From NCBI RefSeq assembly GCF_900411315.1, contig NZ_LS990887.1, forward strand, positions 931,786 to 995,785: 64,000 nucleotides of DNA, in the 5' to 3' direction. The number at the start of each line of letters is the position of its first letter. The first letter of the stretch is position 1. Source of the stretch: Corynebacterium senegalense (GTDB taxonomy: Bacteria > Actinomycetota > Actinomycetes > Mycobacteriales > Mycobacteriaceae). The position numbers and the translations under genes are program-made. Positions 28,951-38,112 of this stretch are shown piece by piece. The notes beneath the pieces were generated by a model. That model made no database searches, had not been told where the DNA came from, and saw only the letters and a list, made by a program, of their open reading frames with translations.

Positions 28951-29874
28951 CTACTTCTCGAATGTCTGGCTGTAGGTGTCCACGGAGTAGGTGAACACCG
29001 ACTGGTCGAACTGGTTGTACTCGTCGTAGCGGACGAGCTCGTAGAGCCGCGAGCGGTGCTGCATGCGGTCCAGCCACGCCTCCTGGGTGCCGGTCTGGGC
29101 GATCTCGCGCAGCATCTGCTCCGTCTGCCCCATCGCGGTGCGGAAGGTGGTGACCGGCCAGATGACGGCGTTGTAGCCGAGCTCCTCCAGGCGCTGCGCC
29201 GGGATGAGGACGGTCTTGCCGAACTCCGTCATGTTGGCCAGCAGCGGGATCTCCACGGCCTCGCGGAAGCGGGCGAAGTCCTCCTCCGAGTACAGCGCCT
29301 CGGTGAAGATCAGGTCGGCCCCGGCGTCGGCGTAGGCCTTGGCGCGGTCGATGGCCTGCTCGATGCCCTCGATGCCGGCGGCGTCGGTGCGGGCGCAGAT
29401 GACGAAGGCGTCGTCGGAGCGCTCGCGCACCGCCGCCGTGATGCGGCGGACCATGAGGTCGCGCGGGACGACCTCCTTGCCGTCGAGGTGCCCGCAGCGC
29501 TTCGGGTTGACCTGGTCCTCCAGGTGCAGCGCGGCGAGGCCGGCCGCCTCGAACTCGGCGACGGTGCGCGCCGCGCTCATCGGCTCGCCGAAGCCGGTGT
29601 CGGCGTCGACGAGCACCGGCAGGTTGGTCACCCGCGCGATCTGCCGGGAGCGGTTGGCTACCTCGGTCAGGGTGGTCAGGCCGATGTCGGGCAGGCCGAG
29701 GTCGTTGGCCACCACCGCGCCCGAAACGTAGACGCCCTCGAAGCCGCCGATGTCCTCGATCAGGCGGGCGACCAGCGGGGAGAACGCGCCCGGCAGCTTC
29801 GTGATGGTCGGCGAGTTCAGGGACTCGCGCAGCGCCAGCCGACGCTCGTGCGGCGTTTTCTCCGGGGTGAACAT
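28951..29874 (-). CDS. prpB: 2-Methylisocitrate lyase
   Basis: 307 residues. It splits 2-methylisocitrate into pyruvate and succinate. Family marks are VYVSGAVVANDLGLPD, LVDADTGFGEP for Mg binding, the catalytic KRCGH motif (PKRCGHLDGKEVV) and ICARTDA. ATG at 29874 overlaps the prpD stop by one base (TGATG), indicating translational coupling; a much longer upstream extension in this frame is a shadow of prpD. Confidence 0.95.
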   Translation of the reverse strand: MFTPEKTPHERRLALRESLNSPTITKLPGAFSPLVARLIEDIGGFEGVYVSGAVVANDLGLPDIGLTTLTEVANRSRQIARVTNLPVLVDADTGFGEPMSAARTVAEFEAAGLAALHLEDQVNPKRCGHLDGKEVVPRDLMVRRITAAVRERSDDAFVICARTDAAGIEGIEQAIDRAKAYADAGADLIFTEALYSEEDFARFREAVEIPLLANMTEFGKTVLIPAQRLEELGYNAVIWPVTTFRTAMGQTEQMLREIAQTGTQEAWLDRMQHRSRLYELVRYDEYNQFDQSVFTYSVDTYSQTFEK

Positions 29875-31385
29875 CAGAAGATGCCCCCGGGGATCTCCGG
29901 CGCCTGCGCGGCGGCCTCGTCGGTGATGACGATGTTGAGCTCGCTCAGGTCGGTCAGGTTCTCCAGGTCCTGCACGGCGGCGAGGAAGCGGTCCTGCTCC
30001 TCGGGCGCCACGATGCCGTCGGCAAGCGTGCGGAACTTGTTGATGTAGTTCTCGCGCTCGAAGGGGCGCGCGCCGAGCGGGTGGGCGTCGGCGACCGCCA
30101 TCTCGTCCTCGATGACGCTGCCGTCGGCGAAGGTGATGACGGCCTTGGCACCGAAGGCCTTCTCGGCCGGGTCGGTGGAGTGGTAGCGGCGCGTCCACTC
30201 CGGGTCCTCGACGGTGGAGATCTTGTGCCACAGCTCGACGGTCTCGGGGCGGCCGGCGCGCTCCGGGGTGTAGGAGTCGACGTGGTGCCAGGTGCCGTCC
30301 TCGAGGGCCACGGCGAACATGTACATGATGGAGTGGTCCAGGGTCTCGCGCGAGGCCTTCGGGTCCATCTTCTGCGGGTCGTTCGCCCCGGTGCCGATGA
30401 CGTAGTGGGTGTGGTGCGAGGTGTGCAGGACGATCGACTCGATCTCGGCGGTGGTCTTGCCGGCGTCCGCGATGGTCTGCTTCATGCGGCGGGCCAGGTC
30501 GATCGGGGCCTGGGCCTGGTACTCGGCGGAGTGCTCCTTGGTGTAGGTTTCCAGGATCGCGCGCTTCGCCTCGCCGTCGGCGGGAAGCGGCACGACGTAG
30601 GTGCGGTCCGGGGAGTGCAGCATCCAGGCGATGACGCCGTCCTCGCCCTCCCAGATCGGGGCGGGGGCGCCCTCGCCGCGCATGGTGCGGTCGACGGCCT
30701 CGATGGCCATCTTGCCGGCGAAGGCGGGGGCGGAGGCCTTCCAGGAGGAGATCAGGCCCTTGCGGGACTGGCGGGTGGCGGTGGTGGTGTGCAGCGCCTG
30801 GCCGACGGCCTGGTAGATGGTGTCGACGTCGAGGTTCAACATGGTTCCCAGGCCGGCTGCGACTGAGGGGCCAAGGTGGGCGACGTGGTCGATCTTGAAC
30901 TCGTGCAGGGAGATGCCCTTGACCAGGTTGACCTGGATCTCGTAGCCGGTGGCGATGCCGCGGATGAGCGCCTTGCCGTCGAGGCCCTTGTGCTGGGCGA
31001 CGGCGATCATCGGCGGGATGTTGTCGCCCGGGTGGGAGTACTCGGCGGCGAGGAAGGTGTCGTGGAAGTCGAGCTCGCGCACGGCGGTGCCGTTGGCGAA
31101 GGCGACCCACTCGGCGGAGTAGGCGCCGTTGACGCCGAAGATCTGGGAGCCGCCCTGGTTGACCGGGTGGGCCTGGGCCATGACGCGGGCGGTGGTGACG
31201 GGGCGGCGGGCGTAGGAGGCGACGGCGACGGAGGCGTTGTCGATGATCCGGTTGATGATCATCTCCTTGGTGTCCTCCGGCACCTCGACCGGGTCGGCGG
31301 CGACCTTGGCCACCTTGTAGGCGAGGTGCTCCTCGATGGGGAAGTCCTCGGCGGAGCGGTGGGTGCGTACTTCGTGGTTGATCAT
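29874..31385 (-). CDS. prpD: 2-Methylcitrate dehydratase
   Basis: 503 residues of the MmgE/PrpD family, dehydrating 2-methylcitrate to 2-methyl-cis-aconitate (iron-independent family). Seen are the N-terminal [17 protein letters not shown], the [17 protein letters not shown] segment, [19 protein letters not shown] and [19 protein letters not shown]. First gene of prpD-prpB-prpC. ATG at 31385 follows GAGGAG at a longish 12-nt spacing. A TACTAT -10 box lies about 45 nt upstream. Divergent from prpR, whose product likely activates it when propionyl-CoA accumulates. Confidence 0.95.
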   Translation of the reverse strand: MINHEVRTHRSAEDFPIEEHLAYKVAKVAADPVEVPEDTKEMIINRIIDNASVAVASYARRPVTTARVMAQAHPVNQGGSQIFGVNGAYSAEWVAFANGTAVRELDFHDTFLAAEYSHPGDNIPPMIAVAQHKGLDGKALIRGIATGYEIQVNLVKGISLHEFKIDHVAHLGPSVAAGLGTMLNLDVDTIYQAVGQALHTTTATRQSRKGLISSWKASAPAFAGKMAIEAVDRTMRGEGAPAPIWEGEDGVIAWMLHSPDRTYVVPLPADGEAKRAILETYTKEHSAEYQAQAPIDLARRMKQTIADAGKTTAEIESIVLHTSHHTHYVIGTGANDPQKMDPKASRETLDHSIMYMFAVALEDGTWHHVDSYTPERAGRPETVELWHKISTVEDPEWTRRYHSTDPAEKAFGAKAVITFADGSVIEDEMAVADAHPLGARPFERENYINKFRTLADGIVAPEEQDRFLAAVQDLENLTDLSELNIVITDEAAAQAPEIPGGIF

Positions 31386-31430
31386 CGGGTGGTCATGCTC
31401 CTCACGTAGAGAATCTCAATGGTTCACCTC

Positions 31431-31436
31431 ATAGTA
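31431..31436 (-). promoter_or_regulatory. -10 box (TACTAT) for prpDBC
   Basis: Minus-strand TACTAT lies 45 nt before the prpD ATG. About 60 nt further upstream are the palindromes that could bind PrpR. Confidence 0.5.
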
Positions 31437-31490
31437 GGGCCGCCAGTGTGGTGCAGGTCATTCTTAAAAGGGTGAAAATATGCGGTAGAA

Positions 31491-31526
31491 AACTGTCGTT
31501 TCTGCGAAACTTGTAAAAGCACAGTT
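31491..31526. promoter_or_regulatory. Candidate PrpR operator region
   Basis: Between prpD and prpR lie a GTTTC-TGC-GAAAC palindrome (31498-31510) and a wider inverted pair AACTGT (31491-31496) / ACAGTT (31521-31526). The position, just upstream of prpR and of the prpD promoter, suits a shared operator. The motif is not an exact copy of a site I know. Confidence 0.4.
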
Positions 31527-31554
31527 CACCGGGAGGAGAGGACGGGTCGGGAAC

Positions 31555-32847
31555 GTGGCCAAGCATTTCGCGGGGGGCAGAATCCGGACGCTGCGCCAGC
31601 AGCAGGGCCTCACCCAGGTCGACATGGCCCGCCAGATGGGCATCTCCACCAGCTACCTCAACCAGCTCGAGAACGACCAGCGCCCCCTGACGGTGTCGGT
31701 GCTGGTCCAGCTCTCGCGCACGTTCAACCTCGACCCGACCTACTTCTCCGGCGACGACGAGCGCCGCACCGTCTCCGAGCTGGCGGGCCTGCTCCCCCGG
31801 GTCCCCGCCGATGTCCTCACCGACGTCGCGACCCGCCACCCCGCGCTCGCCGACGCGATCCTCGCGCTCCCCGACACCCTCGGCGCCGCGGCGCGCAACC
31901 CCTACGTGGCGGTGCGCAACTTCTTCCAGGACAACCGCAACTACTTCCACGACCTCGACGTCAACGCCGAGGAGCTCGCCGGCAAGGCCCGCGCCCGGCA
32001 GCTGCGCCTGACGCACCTCGCCGCGGTATTCGACCGCGAGCTCGGCTACGCGGTGCGCTTCAACCAGCCCTCCGAGGGCCCGCGCTCCGTGCTCGACCCG
32101 GTCAACCGCGAGGTGCGCCTGCGCACCGGGCTCAACGAGGCCCAGCAGTGCTTCGAGCTCGCCTACCACTACGCCTCGCTCACGCAGGCACCGCTTATCG
32201 ACGCCCACCTCGACGCCCACCCCGGAACCCGGCAGAGCGGCCCGATCCCCTCCGCCCGCTCCGTCGCCCGCCACGGCCTGTGCCAGTACTTCGCCGCCGC
32301 GGCCACCATGCCGTACGCGGAGGTCCTGGAGGCGGCGGAGTCCACGCGCTACGACATCGAGGTCGTCGCCGCGCGCTTCGGCACCAGCTTCGAGTCCACC
32401 TGCCAGCGCCTGGGCACCCTGCAGCGCCCCGGCGCGGGGGCGGTGCCCTTCTTCTTCATCCGCACCGACCGGGCGGGCAACATCTCGAAGCGCCAGTCCA
32501 CCACGTCCTTCCCCTTCGCGGTGTCCGGCGGCACGTGCCCGCTGTGGGTGGTGCACCGCGCCTTCGACACCCCGAACCGGGTGACGCGGCAGGTCTCGGT
32601 GATGCCCGACGGCAGCGCCTACCTCTGGGTGGCGCGCATGGTGCAGGGGCCGACGGCCGGGTTCGGCACGCCCCGGCAGGAGAACGCGGTGGCGCTGGGG
32701 TGCGACATCTCCCACGCCGGGCGGCTGGTCTACGCCGACGGGCTGGACCTCTCCCCCGCCTCCGCCACGCCGATCGGGCCGGGCTGCGAGACGTGCCCAC
32801 GGACCCGGTGCCCGCAGCGGGCTTTCCCGGCGTACCGCGCCGAGTAG
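31555..32847 (+). CDS. prpR: PrpR/RamB-type short-chain fatty acyl transcriptional regulator
   Basis: 430 residues from GTG after GGGAGGAGAGG. N-terminal XRE helix-turn-helix (about 8-62: IRTLRQQQGLTQVDMARQMG, SYLNQLENDQRPLT), a middle IrrE/ImmA-like region (FELAYHYASLTQ with H-Y-A in place of the HExxH zinc motif) and a C-terminal acyl-CoA sensing domain. The C-terminus carries a cysteine cluster (GCETCPRTRCPQRAF plus LGCDIS), corresponding to the iron-sulfur ligands reported for mycobacterial PrpR. Divergent from prpDBC, which it very likely controls in response to propionyl-CoA; glyoxylate genes elsewhere could also be targets. Confidence 0.92.
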   Translation: MAKHFAGGRIRTLRQQQGLTQVDMARQMGISTSYLNQLENDQRPLTVSVLVQLSRTFNLDPTYFSGDDERRTVSELAGLLPRVPADVLTDVATRHPALADAILALPDTLGAAARNPYVAVRNFFQDNRNYFHDLDVNAEELAGKARARQLRLTHLAAVFDRELGYAVRFNQPSEGPRSVLDPVNREVRLRTGLNEAQQCFELAYHYASLTQAPLIDAHLDAHPGTRQSGPIPSARSVARHGLCQYFAAAATMPYAEVLEAAESTRYDIEVVAARFGTSFESTCQRLGTLQRPGAGAVPFFFIRTDRAGNISKRQSTTSFPFAVSGGTCPLWVVHRAFDTPNRVTRQVSVMPDGSAYLWVARMVQGPTAGFGTPRQENAVALGCDISHAGRLVYADGLDLSPASATPIGPGCETCPRTRCPQRAFPAYRAE

Positions 32848-32866
32848 GGGCGCCGAGCAGGAACGC

Positions 32867-34273
32867 CTAGTCCAGGTCGGTGGTGGTGACGAGGCGGCGT
32901 GCCGCCTCGGTGATCGATCCCGACAGCGAGGGGTAGACGGCCATCGACTCGGCCAGCTGCTGCACCGTAAGGTTGTTGGTCACCGCGATGGTGATGGAGA
33001 GGATCAGCTCGGAGGCCGTGGGGGCGACAACGACGCCGCCGAGGACCTGGCCGGAGCCCTTGCGGGCGAAGATCTTGACAAAGCCGTGCTTGAGCGAGCG
33101 CATCTTGGCGCGCGGGTTCGTGGACAGGTCGAGCTTGATCACGTCGGCGTCGACCTCGCCGTTGGTGATCTGCCTCTCGCTCACGCCCACCGCCGCGATC
33201 TCCGGGCGGGTGAACACGGCGTTGCCCACCGTCTTCAGACGCAGCGGCTCCACGCCCTCGCCGAGGGAGTGGTGCATGGCGATGCGGCCCTGCATGGCCG
33301 CCACGGAGGCCAGCGGCATGAGGTCGGAGCAGTCGCCGGCGGCATAGATGCCGGGCACGTTGGTGCGCGAGACGCGGTCGACGTGGATGTGCCCGGAGGG
33401 CGTGGTGGCCACGCCGGCGCCCTCGAGGTTCAGGTCGGCGGTGTTGGGGACGGAGCCGATCGACATCAGGGCGTGGCTGCCCTTGATCTCGCGGCCGTCC
33501 TTGGTGCGCACGATGACGCCGTCGCCGGTGTTGACCACGGAGTCGGCGTAGGCGTCCTTGACCAGGGACACGCCGCGGTCCGCGAGGACCTCCTCGAGCA
33601 CGTCGGCGGCGTCGGCGTCGTCGTGCGGCAGGATGCGGCTGCCCGAGGAGACCATGGTGACCTTGATGCCCAGCTCGGCGAACGCCGAGACCATCTCCGC
33701 GCCCGTCACGCCCGAGCCGACGACGATGAGGTGCTCCGGCTGCTCGATGAGGTCGTAGACCTGGCGCCAGTTGAGGATGCGCTCCCCGTCGGGCTCCGCG
33801 CCCTTGAGCACGCGCGGGTTCGCGCCCGTGCACACCAGCACGATGTCGGCGTCGAGGCGCTCGAACTCGCCGCTCGGGTAGGTCACCTTCACGCTGTGGG
33901 TGGTGTGCCCGGTCTGCGCGGTGGAGAAGGCCCCGCGGCCCCGCACGATCTTCACGCCGGCGCGCTCGAGCTGCAGGCGGATGTCGCGGGACTGCTCGGA
34001 TGCCAGGGCGACGACGCGGTTGTTCAGCGCCGTGAAAAGCAGGCGCGCCTCGCCCAGGCCGTGGTTCAGGCCCATGTCGTCGGCGCGGCGCAGGTCGGTC
34101 TTGATGTTGGCGCCCGCGATGAAGCTCTTTGAGGGCACAACGTCCAGGTTGATGCCGGAGCCGCCGACCGCGTGATCCTCCACCAACGTGATGTCCGCAC
34201 CGTACTTCGAACCAACCAGCGCCGCCTCGTAGCCGGCCGGGCCACCACCGATGATGACGATCTTCTTTGACAC
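32867..34273 (-). CDS. lpdA: LpdA-type FAD NAD(P)H:quinone reductase (disulfide reductase fold without the redox cysteines)
   Basis: 468 residues from GTG, with GGAG upstream. FAD motif VIIGGGPAGYEAAL, NAD motif VVGSGVTGAEMVSAF, the YAAGDCSDL second FAD motif and a C-terminal dimerisation domain (AVFTRPEIAAVG) place it in the flavoprotein disulfide reductase family. The active-site region reads GGSGINLDVVPSKSF, lacking the CxxxxC pair of dihydrolipoamide dehydrogenases. Mycobacterial LpdA has the same feature and reduces quinones with NAD(P)H, so that role is preferred. The C-terminal HxxxxE of true dihydrolipoamide dehydrogenases is also absent (AVYPSLSGSI). Confidence 0.9.
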   Translation of the reverse strand: MSKKIVIIGGGPAGYEAALVGSKYGADITLVEDHAVGGSGINLDVVPSKSFIAGANIKTDLRRADDMGLNHGLGEARLLFTALNNRVVALASEQSRDIRLQLERAGVKIVRGRGAFSTAQTGHTTHSVKVTYPSGEFERLDADIVLVCTGANPRVLKGAEPDGERILNWRQVYDLIEQPEHLIVVGSGVTGAEMVSAFAELGIKVTMVSSGSRILPHDDADAADVLEEVLADRGVSLVKDAYADSVVNTGDGVIVRTKDGREIKGSHALMSIGSVPNTADLNLEGAGVATTPSGHIHVDRVSRTNVPGIYAAGDCSDLMPLASVAAMQGRIAMHHSLGEGVEPLRLKTVGNAVFTRPEIAAVGVSERQITNGEVDADVIKLDLSTNPRAKMRSLKHGFVKIFARKGSGQVLGGVVVAPTASELILSITIAVTNNLTVQQLAESMAVYPSLSGSITEAARRLVTTTDLD

Positions 34274-34391
34274 CTAAGCTCTTCTCCTTCGCACGACGCC
34301 GCCCCCTGGGGTTCGCGGCCCTTCAGTACTCGCTTGCACGGGAACTGCTTGCAGACGAATTAAGACACGCTGACAGCCCTACAGTCAAAAA

Positions 34392-35591
34392 TCAGCTGCC
34401 AGTGTACAGCCCGCCCCCCTCGCCGGCGACTGCAGCAAAATACTTGTCTACCAGGGAGGCGAAAAGGCGCACCCCGACGCCGATGCTGCGCTCGTCGACG
34501 TTGAGGTCACCCTGGTGCAGGTCCTGCTTGCGGCCCTTGCCCGACCACGCGCCGAGGCGGACCATCGCCCCGGGCACGTGTTCGAGGTACCAGGAGAAGT
34601 CCTCGCCGCCGGAGGACTGCTGGGCGGAGACGACCCCGTGCGGGTCGATGGCCCGGCCGGCGTCGACGATCAGGGCGGTGGCCACGTCGTCGTTAAGCAC
34701 TGGCGGCACCCCGCGCTCGTAGCGCAGGTTGAACCCGCAGCCTGTGGGGGCGACCACCTGCTCGACGAGCTCGCTGATCAGCGCCTCCAGGCTGCGCCAC
34801 GTGCCGATGTCCGCCGTGCGCACGGTGCCTCGCACCAGGCCGCGCTCGGGAATCGCGTTCGCCGCGATGCCCGCCTCCACGTTGCCGAACACGATGACGG
34901 TGCCCGTGCGGGGGTCGACCCGGCGCGAGAGAAGCGCGGGAAGCTGGGTGATGAGCGAGCCGAGGGCGTAGACCACGTCCGCCGTCATCTGCGGCCGGGA
35001 GGTGTGCCCGCCCGGGCCGGTGACCTCGATGTTGAGGATGTCGGCGGCCGAGGTGATCGCCCCGGCGCGCACCCCCACCTGCCCGACGCGCAGCCGCGGC
35101 TCGACGTGCAGCGCGTAGATCGCGGCGACGTTGGTCAGCCCGCCCCACTCGATGACGTCGACGGCCCCGCTGCCCATCACCTCCTCCGCCGGCTGGAAGA
35201 TGATGCGGATGCCGTGGCTCAGCTCCACCTCCGACAGCGCGCAGGCCAGCGCGAGCATGACGGTGGTGTGGACGTCGTGGCCGCAGGCGTGCGACACCCC
35301 CGGGGTGCCCGAGGCGAACTCGAGGCCCGTGAGCTCGGAGACCCCGAGCGCGTCGATGTCGGCGCGGAAGGCAAGACGGTCGCCCTCCGCCGGGCCCAGG
35401 TCGACGTAGAGGCCTGTGCCCGGGAAGGGCACGGGGCTCAGGCCGTGCTCGGTGAGGACGTCCGAGATGAACTGAGTAGTCGCAACCTCCTGGTTGGACA
35501 GCTCCGGGTGCGCGTGGAGGTGGCGGCGCCATCCGATGACGGTGTCATGGTTCTTCTCCAGCCAGGCGCTGACGTCAGCGGCTACGCGCAC
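34392..35591 (-). CDS. amiA: M20-family amidohydrolase (N-acyl-amino-acid or peptide amidase)
   Basis: 399 residues, cytosolic. Metal ligands are visible in SHACGHDVHTT, FQPAEEVMGSGA, ALHVEPRLRVG and near the end GGEDFSWYLEHVPG; the lid/dimerisation domain runs from about residue 185 to 295 (TGPGGHTSRPQ). Family members hydrolyse N-acyl amino acids, hippurate or indole conjugates; the substrate is not predictable. It starts at GTG near 35591 and lies next to lpdA on the same strand, as amiA does in C. glutamicum; the pmmB gene often nearby is absent here. Confidence 0.88.
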   Translation of the reverse strand: MRVAADVSAWLEKNHDTVIGWRRHLHAHPELSNQEVATTQFISDVLTEHGLSPVPFPGTGLYVDLGPAEGDRLAFRADIDALGVSELTGLEFASGTPGVSHACGHDVHTTVMLALACALSEVELSHGIRIIFQPAEEVMGSGAVDVIEWGGLTNVAAIYALHVEPRLRVGQVGVRAGAITSAADILNIEVTGPGGHTSRPQMTADVVYALGSLITQLPALLSRRVDPRTGTVIVFGNVEAGIAANAIPERGLVRGTVRTADIGTWRSLEALISELVEQVVAPTGCGFNLRYERGVPPVLNDDVATALIVDAGRAIDPHGVVSAQQSSGGEDFSWYLEHVPGAMVRLGAWSGKGRKQDLHQGDLNVDERSIGVGVRLFASLVDKYFAAVAGEGGGLYTGS

Positions 35592-35654
35592 GGTGATCCT
35601 CCTCGATCCTCCTCAAGCGACGGTGTCCTGTTGTGCGAGTCTAGCAACCTGCGG

Positions 35655-36086
35655 TTATCGCCCCTCGCGGCCGCCCAGCATCAGCGCGAACCGCGGCTCG
35701 TCCTCCACCGGGCCCGCCAGCAGGTAGGACTCCTCGAAGCGCGCGGTGTCCTCGGGGGTCAGCGGCCATTCCACCCTGACGCTGGGCAGCGCCGTGGCGC
35801 TTTCCTGGCAGCGGCTGCCCACCGCCGCGTCCACGCCGGGCAGCAGCGCCGCGGGCGGGACGTGCAGGGCGTGCGCCAGGCGGTAGAGGGTGGACAGCGT
35901 CGGGTCGGCGCTGCGGGCGCAGTTGTAGTGGTTGCGCTCCAGGTTGGAGATGAGGCTGCGCGAGACCCCGGACAGCTCGGACAGGCGGCGCTGCGTCAGC
36001 CCTCGCATGGCGCGCAGCACCTTGAGCCGCGCGGAGAGGGCGTAGCCGTAGCTTGCCCAGTACGATTTCGGCAACACGTCTGCCAT
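35655..36086 (-). CDS. XRE-family transcriptional regulator
   Basis: 143 residues. The helix-turn-helix spans about 20-75 (LKVLRAMRGLTQRRLSELSG, VSRSLISNLERNHYN, TLYRLAHALHVPPAALLPG). The C-terminal half has no recognisable ligand domain. It sits between upp and the amidohydrolase, the same place as a conserved regulator in C. glutamicum; the target is unknown, local control of its neighbours being a reasonable guess. Confidence 0.85.
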   Translation of the reverse strand: MADVLPKSYWASYGYALSARLKVLRAMRGLTQRRLSELSGVSRSLISNLERNHYNCARSADPTLSTLYRLAHALHVPPAALLPGVDAAVGSRCQESATALPSVRVEWPLTPEDTARFEESYLLAGPVEDEPRFALMLGGREGR

Positions 36087-36134
36087 GAGTTCTCAGCCCC
36101 CCGCTGAATGTCCCCCGTTGGTGAGCTCAGGCTA

Positions 36135-36770
36135 CTACAGGTTGATGTTGCGCGGGCCGTACAGCCGGTCGCCGGCGTCGCCGAGCCCCGGGACGATGTA
36201 GGCGTCCTCGTTGAGCTCGGGGTCGATGGCGGCTGTGACCAGCCGGATCGGCGCCCCCAGGGCCTCGAGCTTGGCGACGCCCGGCCGCGCCGAGACCATG
36301 CAGATGCAGGTGATGTTGTCCGCCCCGCGCTCCTGGAGGAGGCGGATGGCGTGGACGAGCGAGCCGCCCGTGGCGAGCATCGGGTCGACGAGGAAGACGG
36401 GCTGGCCCGCCAGGTCCTCCGGCAGCGCCTCGAGGTAGGGCACCGGCTCGTGGGTCTTTTCGTCGCGGGCGAGCCCGATGAACCCGACCTGGGCGTCGGG
36501 GATCATGGACAGCGCGGGGTCGATCATCCCCAGGCCGGCGCGGATGACGGGGACGATGATCGGCGGCTGGGCGAGGCGCTGCCCCTCGGTCGTGGCGACG
36601 GGGGTGACGCACTCGAAGTTCTCCACCTCGAGGTCGCGGGAGGCCTCGTAGATGAGCATCGCGCCGAGGTCGGCGAGGGCGGCACGGAAGGCGGCGTTGT
36701 CGCTGCGCGCGTCGCGCATGAGGGTCAGCCGGGCGGCGGCGAGGGGGTGCTTGACGACGGTAATGTCCAT
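36135..36770 (-). CDS. upp: Uracil phosphoribosyltransferase
   Basis: 211 residues. It salvages uracil to UMP using PRPP. Seen: [16 protein letters not shown] at the N-terminus, the substrate strand [10 protein letters not shown], the PRPP-binding motif [10 protein letters not shown] and the C-terminal uracil-binding [13 protein letters not shown]. The frame stays open far upstream, but the ATG at 36770 matches homologues and lies 7 nt after a TAGCAT -10 box. Confidence 0.97.
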   Translation of the reverse strand: MDITVVKHPLAAARLTLMRDARSDNAAFRAALADLGAMLIYEASRDLEVENFECVTPVATTEGQRLAQPPIIVPVIRAGLGMIDPALSMIPDAQVGFIGLARDEKTHEPVPYLEALPEDLAGQPVFLVDPMLATGGSLVHAIRLLQERGADNITCICMVSARPGVAKLEALGAPIRLVTAAIDPELNEDAYIVPGLGDAGDRLYGPRNINL

Positions 36771-36777
36771 GCCCCAC

Positions 36778-36783
36778 ATGCTA
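36778..36783 (-). promoter_or_regulatory. -10 box (TAGCAT) for upp
   Basis: Minus-strand TAGCAT is 7 nt from the upp ATG, predicting a leaderless mRNA. Confidence 0.5.
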
Positions 36784-36840
36784 ACGGCCGATTCGCCGCC
36801 GGAGGGAACCGTTCGGCGGGCCCGGCAGTCCAATAAGGCC

Positions 36841-37149
36841 ATGACGCCTCCATCCGCCGCGCCCCTGCCCGTCTTCCACCTCAACCCGCCCGCCCTTGAC
36901 ACCCTGACCGCCCAGCTCCGCGCGGATGCCGCCGCCCTGCGCCCGCTCGCCCACTCCCCCGCAGCCGCGACCGGCCCCGCCCGGGCCTTCACCGAGGCGC
37001 TGGCCGCGGCGGTGGGCAGCGTGAACGAGCGCACGGAGGCCCTGCGCGCGGAGGCCTCCCGCCTCGCCGTGGCGATGGACGCGACCGTCGGCGCAGCCCG
37101 CGCCGTCGACGCCGGCCTCGGCCGGGCCCTGGGGGTGCTGGAGCCGTGA
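36841..37149 (+). CDS. WXG100/EspC-like small helical protein, unknown function
   Basis: 102 residues from ATG at 36841. The composition is Ala-rich and almost wholly helical, with the layout [20 protein letters not shown] ... [20 protein letters not shown] ... [20 protein letters not shown], resembling the helical hairpins of the WXG100/EspC superfamily, though no WxG turn is present. It overlaps the NlpC/P60 gene by four bases (GTGA), so the pair is translationally coupled. Neither product has a Sec signal. The family match is tentative. Confidence 0.65.
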   Translation: MTPPSAAPLPVFHLNPPALDTLTAQLRADAAALRPLAHSPAAATGPARAFTEALAAAVGSVNERTEALRAEASRLAVAMDATVGAARAVDAGLGRALGVLEP

Positions 37150-38078
37150 TCTCCCCCGCCGACGTCGCCGCTGAGATCCTCGCCCGGGTGCCGGCGCCCC
37201 TCGCACCTCCCCAACCGGTTCCCTCCCCGCTGTTCGCGGCTGCCGCCGAGCTCGCGGGGGCCGTCGGCGGCGACCCCTCCCGGGTCCTTGGCGCCGCTGA
37301 CGCGCTGGCCTCCGACCGCGGCGCTATCGTCGAGAACGCCACGCAGGCCGCTTCCCTGGTCGAGGAGGCGGGCCGGGACCTCGTGTTTCTCGCCGCGCAG
37401 TACCAGGCGAACGCCGCCTCCCTGCTCCCCCTCGTGTTCAACCCGGTGACCGCGGCCGGAGCGCTGGGCGGCATCGCCTCCGCGACGGTGAGCACCCTCG
37501 CCCGCGCGCAGGAACGCCTCGCCAGGTTGGAGGCCGAGCTCGCCGCGCCCACCGCCGCGCTGGCGCGGATCGTCGCGGAGGCCGCCGACCAGCCGAGCCT
37601 CGAGCCCTCCGCCAGCGCGCTCTCCGCGACCCGCGAGCTCCAGACCCTCGCGGCCGGGGTGGAACCCGCCGCCGCGGAGGCCACCGAGCACGCACCCGCC
37701 GCGCCGCAGGAACCTGCCGCCGGCGGGGAGGGCAGCGCTGCTGGGCGAGCGGCCGTCGAGGCGGCGAAGTCGCAGCTCGGCACCCCCTACGCCTGGGGTG
37801 GGACGGGGCCGGGAGGCTTCGACTGCTCTGGGCTGACCTCCTGGGCCTACCGGCAGGCCGGGGTCGAGCTGCCGCGCATGGCGCACGAGCAGGCGATCGG
37901 ACGGCAGGTCAGCTACGACCAGCTGCAGCCCGGCGACCTCGCCGTGTGGGACGGTCACGTCGCCATGTACGCCGGCGACGGGATGTACATCGAGGCGGGC
38001 GACCCCGTGCAGATGAACCCGGTGCGCACGGAAAACATCGGGATGGCCTTCCACGGCTTCTGGCGCCCGACCGGCTGA
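37146..38078 (+). CDS. NlpC/P60 peptidoglycan hydrolase without a Sec signal peptide
   Basis: 310 residues from GTG overlapping the previous stop. The N-terminal about 190 residues are Ala-rich helices, one stretch hydrophobic ([20 protein letters not shown], about 95-115). A Pro/Ala/Glu linker leads to the C-terminal catalytic domain: [21 protein letters not shown] with Cys227, GHVAMYAG with His271, and YIEAGDP with Glu283. The Cys-His-Glu triad and 12-residue His-Glu spacing resemble RipA-type endopeptidases, which cut cell-wall peptides. With no signal peptide, export through an unusual route or a cytoplasmic role must be considered. Confidence 0.85.
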   Translation: MISPADVAAEILARVPAPLAPPQPVPSPLFAAAAELAGAVGGDPSRVLGAADALASDRGAIVENATQAASLVEEAGRDLVFLAAQYQANAASLLPLVFNPVTAAGALGGIASATVSTLARAQERLARLEAELAAPTAALARIVAEAADQPSLEPSASALSATRELQTLAAGVEPAAAEATEHAPAAPQEPAAGGEGSAAGRAAVEAAKSQLGTPYAWGGTGPGGFDCSGLTSWAYRQAGVELPRMAHEQAIGRQVSYDQLQPGDLAVWDGHVAMYAGDGMYIEAGDPVQMNPVRTENIGMAFHGFWRPTG

Positions 38079-38098
38079 GCCCGGGCGCGGAGGTTTAG

Positions 38099-38104
38099 TA
38101 GAGT
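38099..38104 (+). promoter_or_regulatory. -10 box (TAGAGT) for the 38113 gene
   Basis: TAGAGT lies 8 nt before the ATG, the same sequence and spacing as before accD2. Confidence 0.45.
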
Positions 38105-38112
38105 AATCCCCC

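Noticed and set aside
31382..31396. Mini frame ATG ACC ACC CGA TGA just before prpD, overlapping its ATG, considered as a leader peptide.
   Set aside because: The GAGGAG site ends one base before its ATG, too close for initiation; the same site serves prpD.
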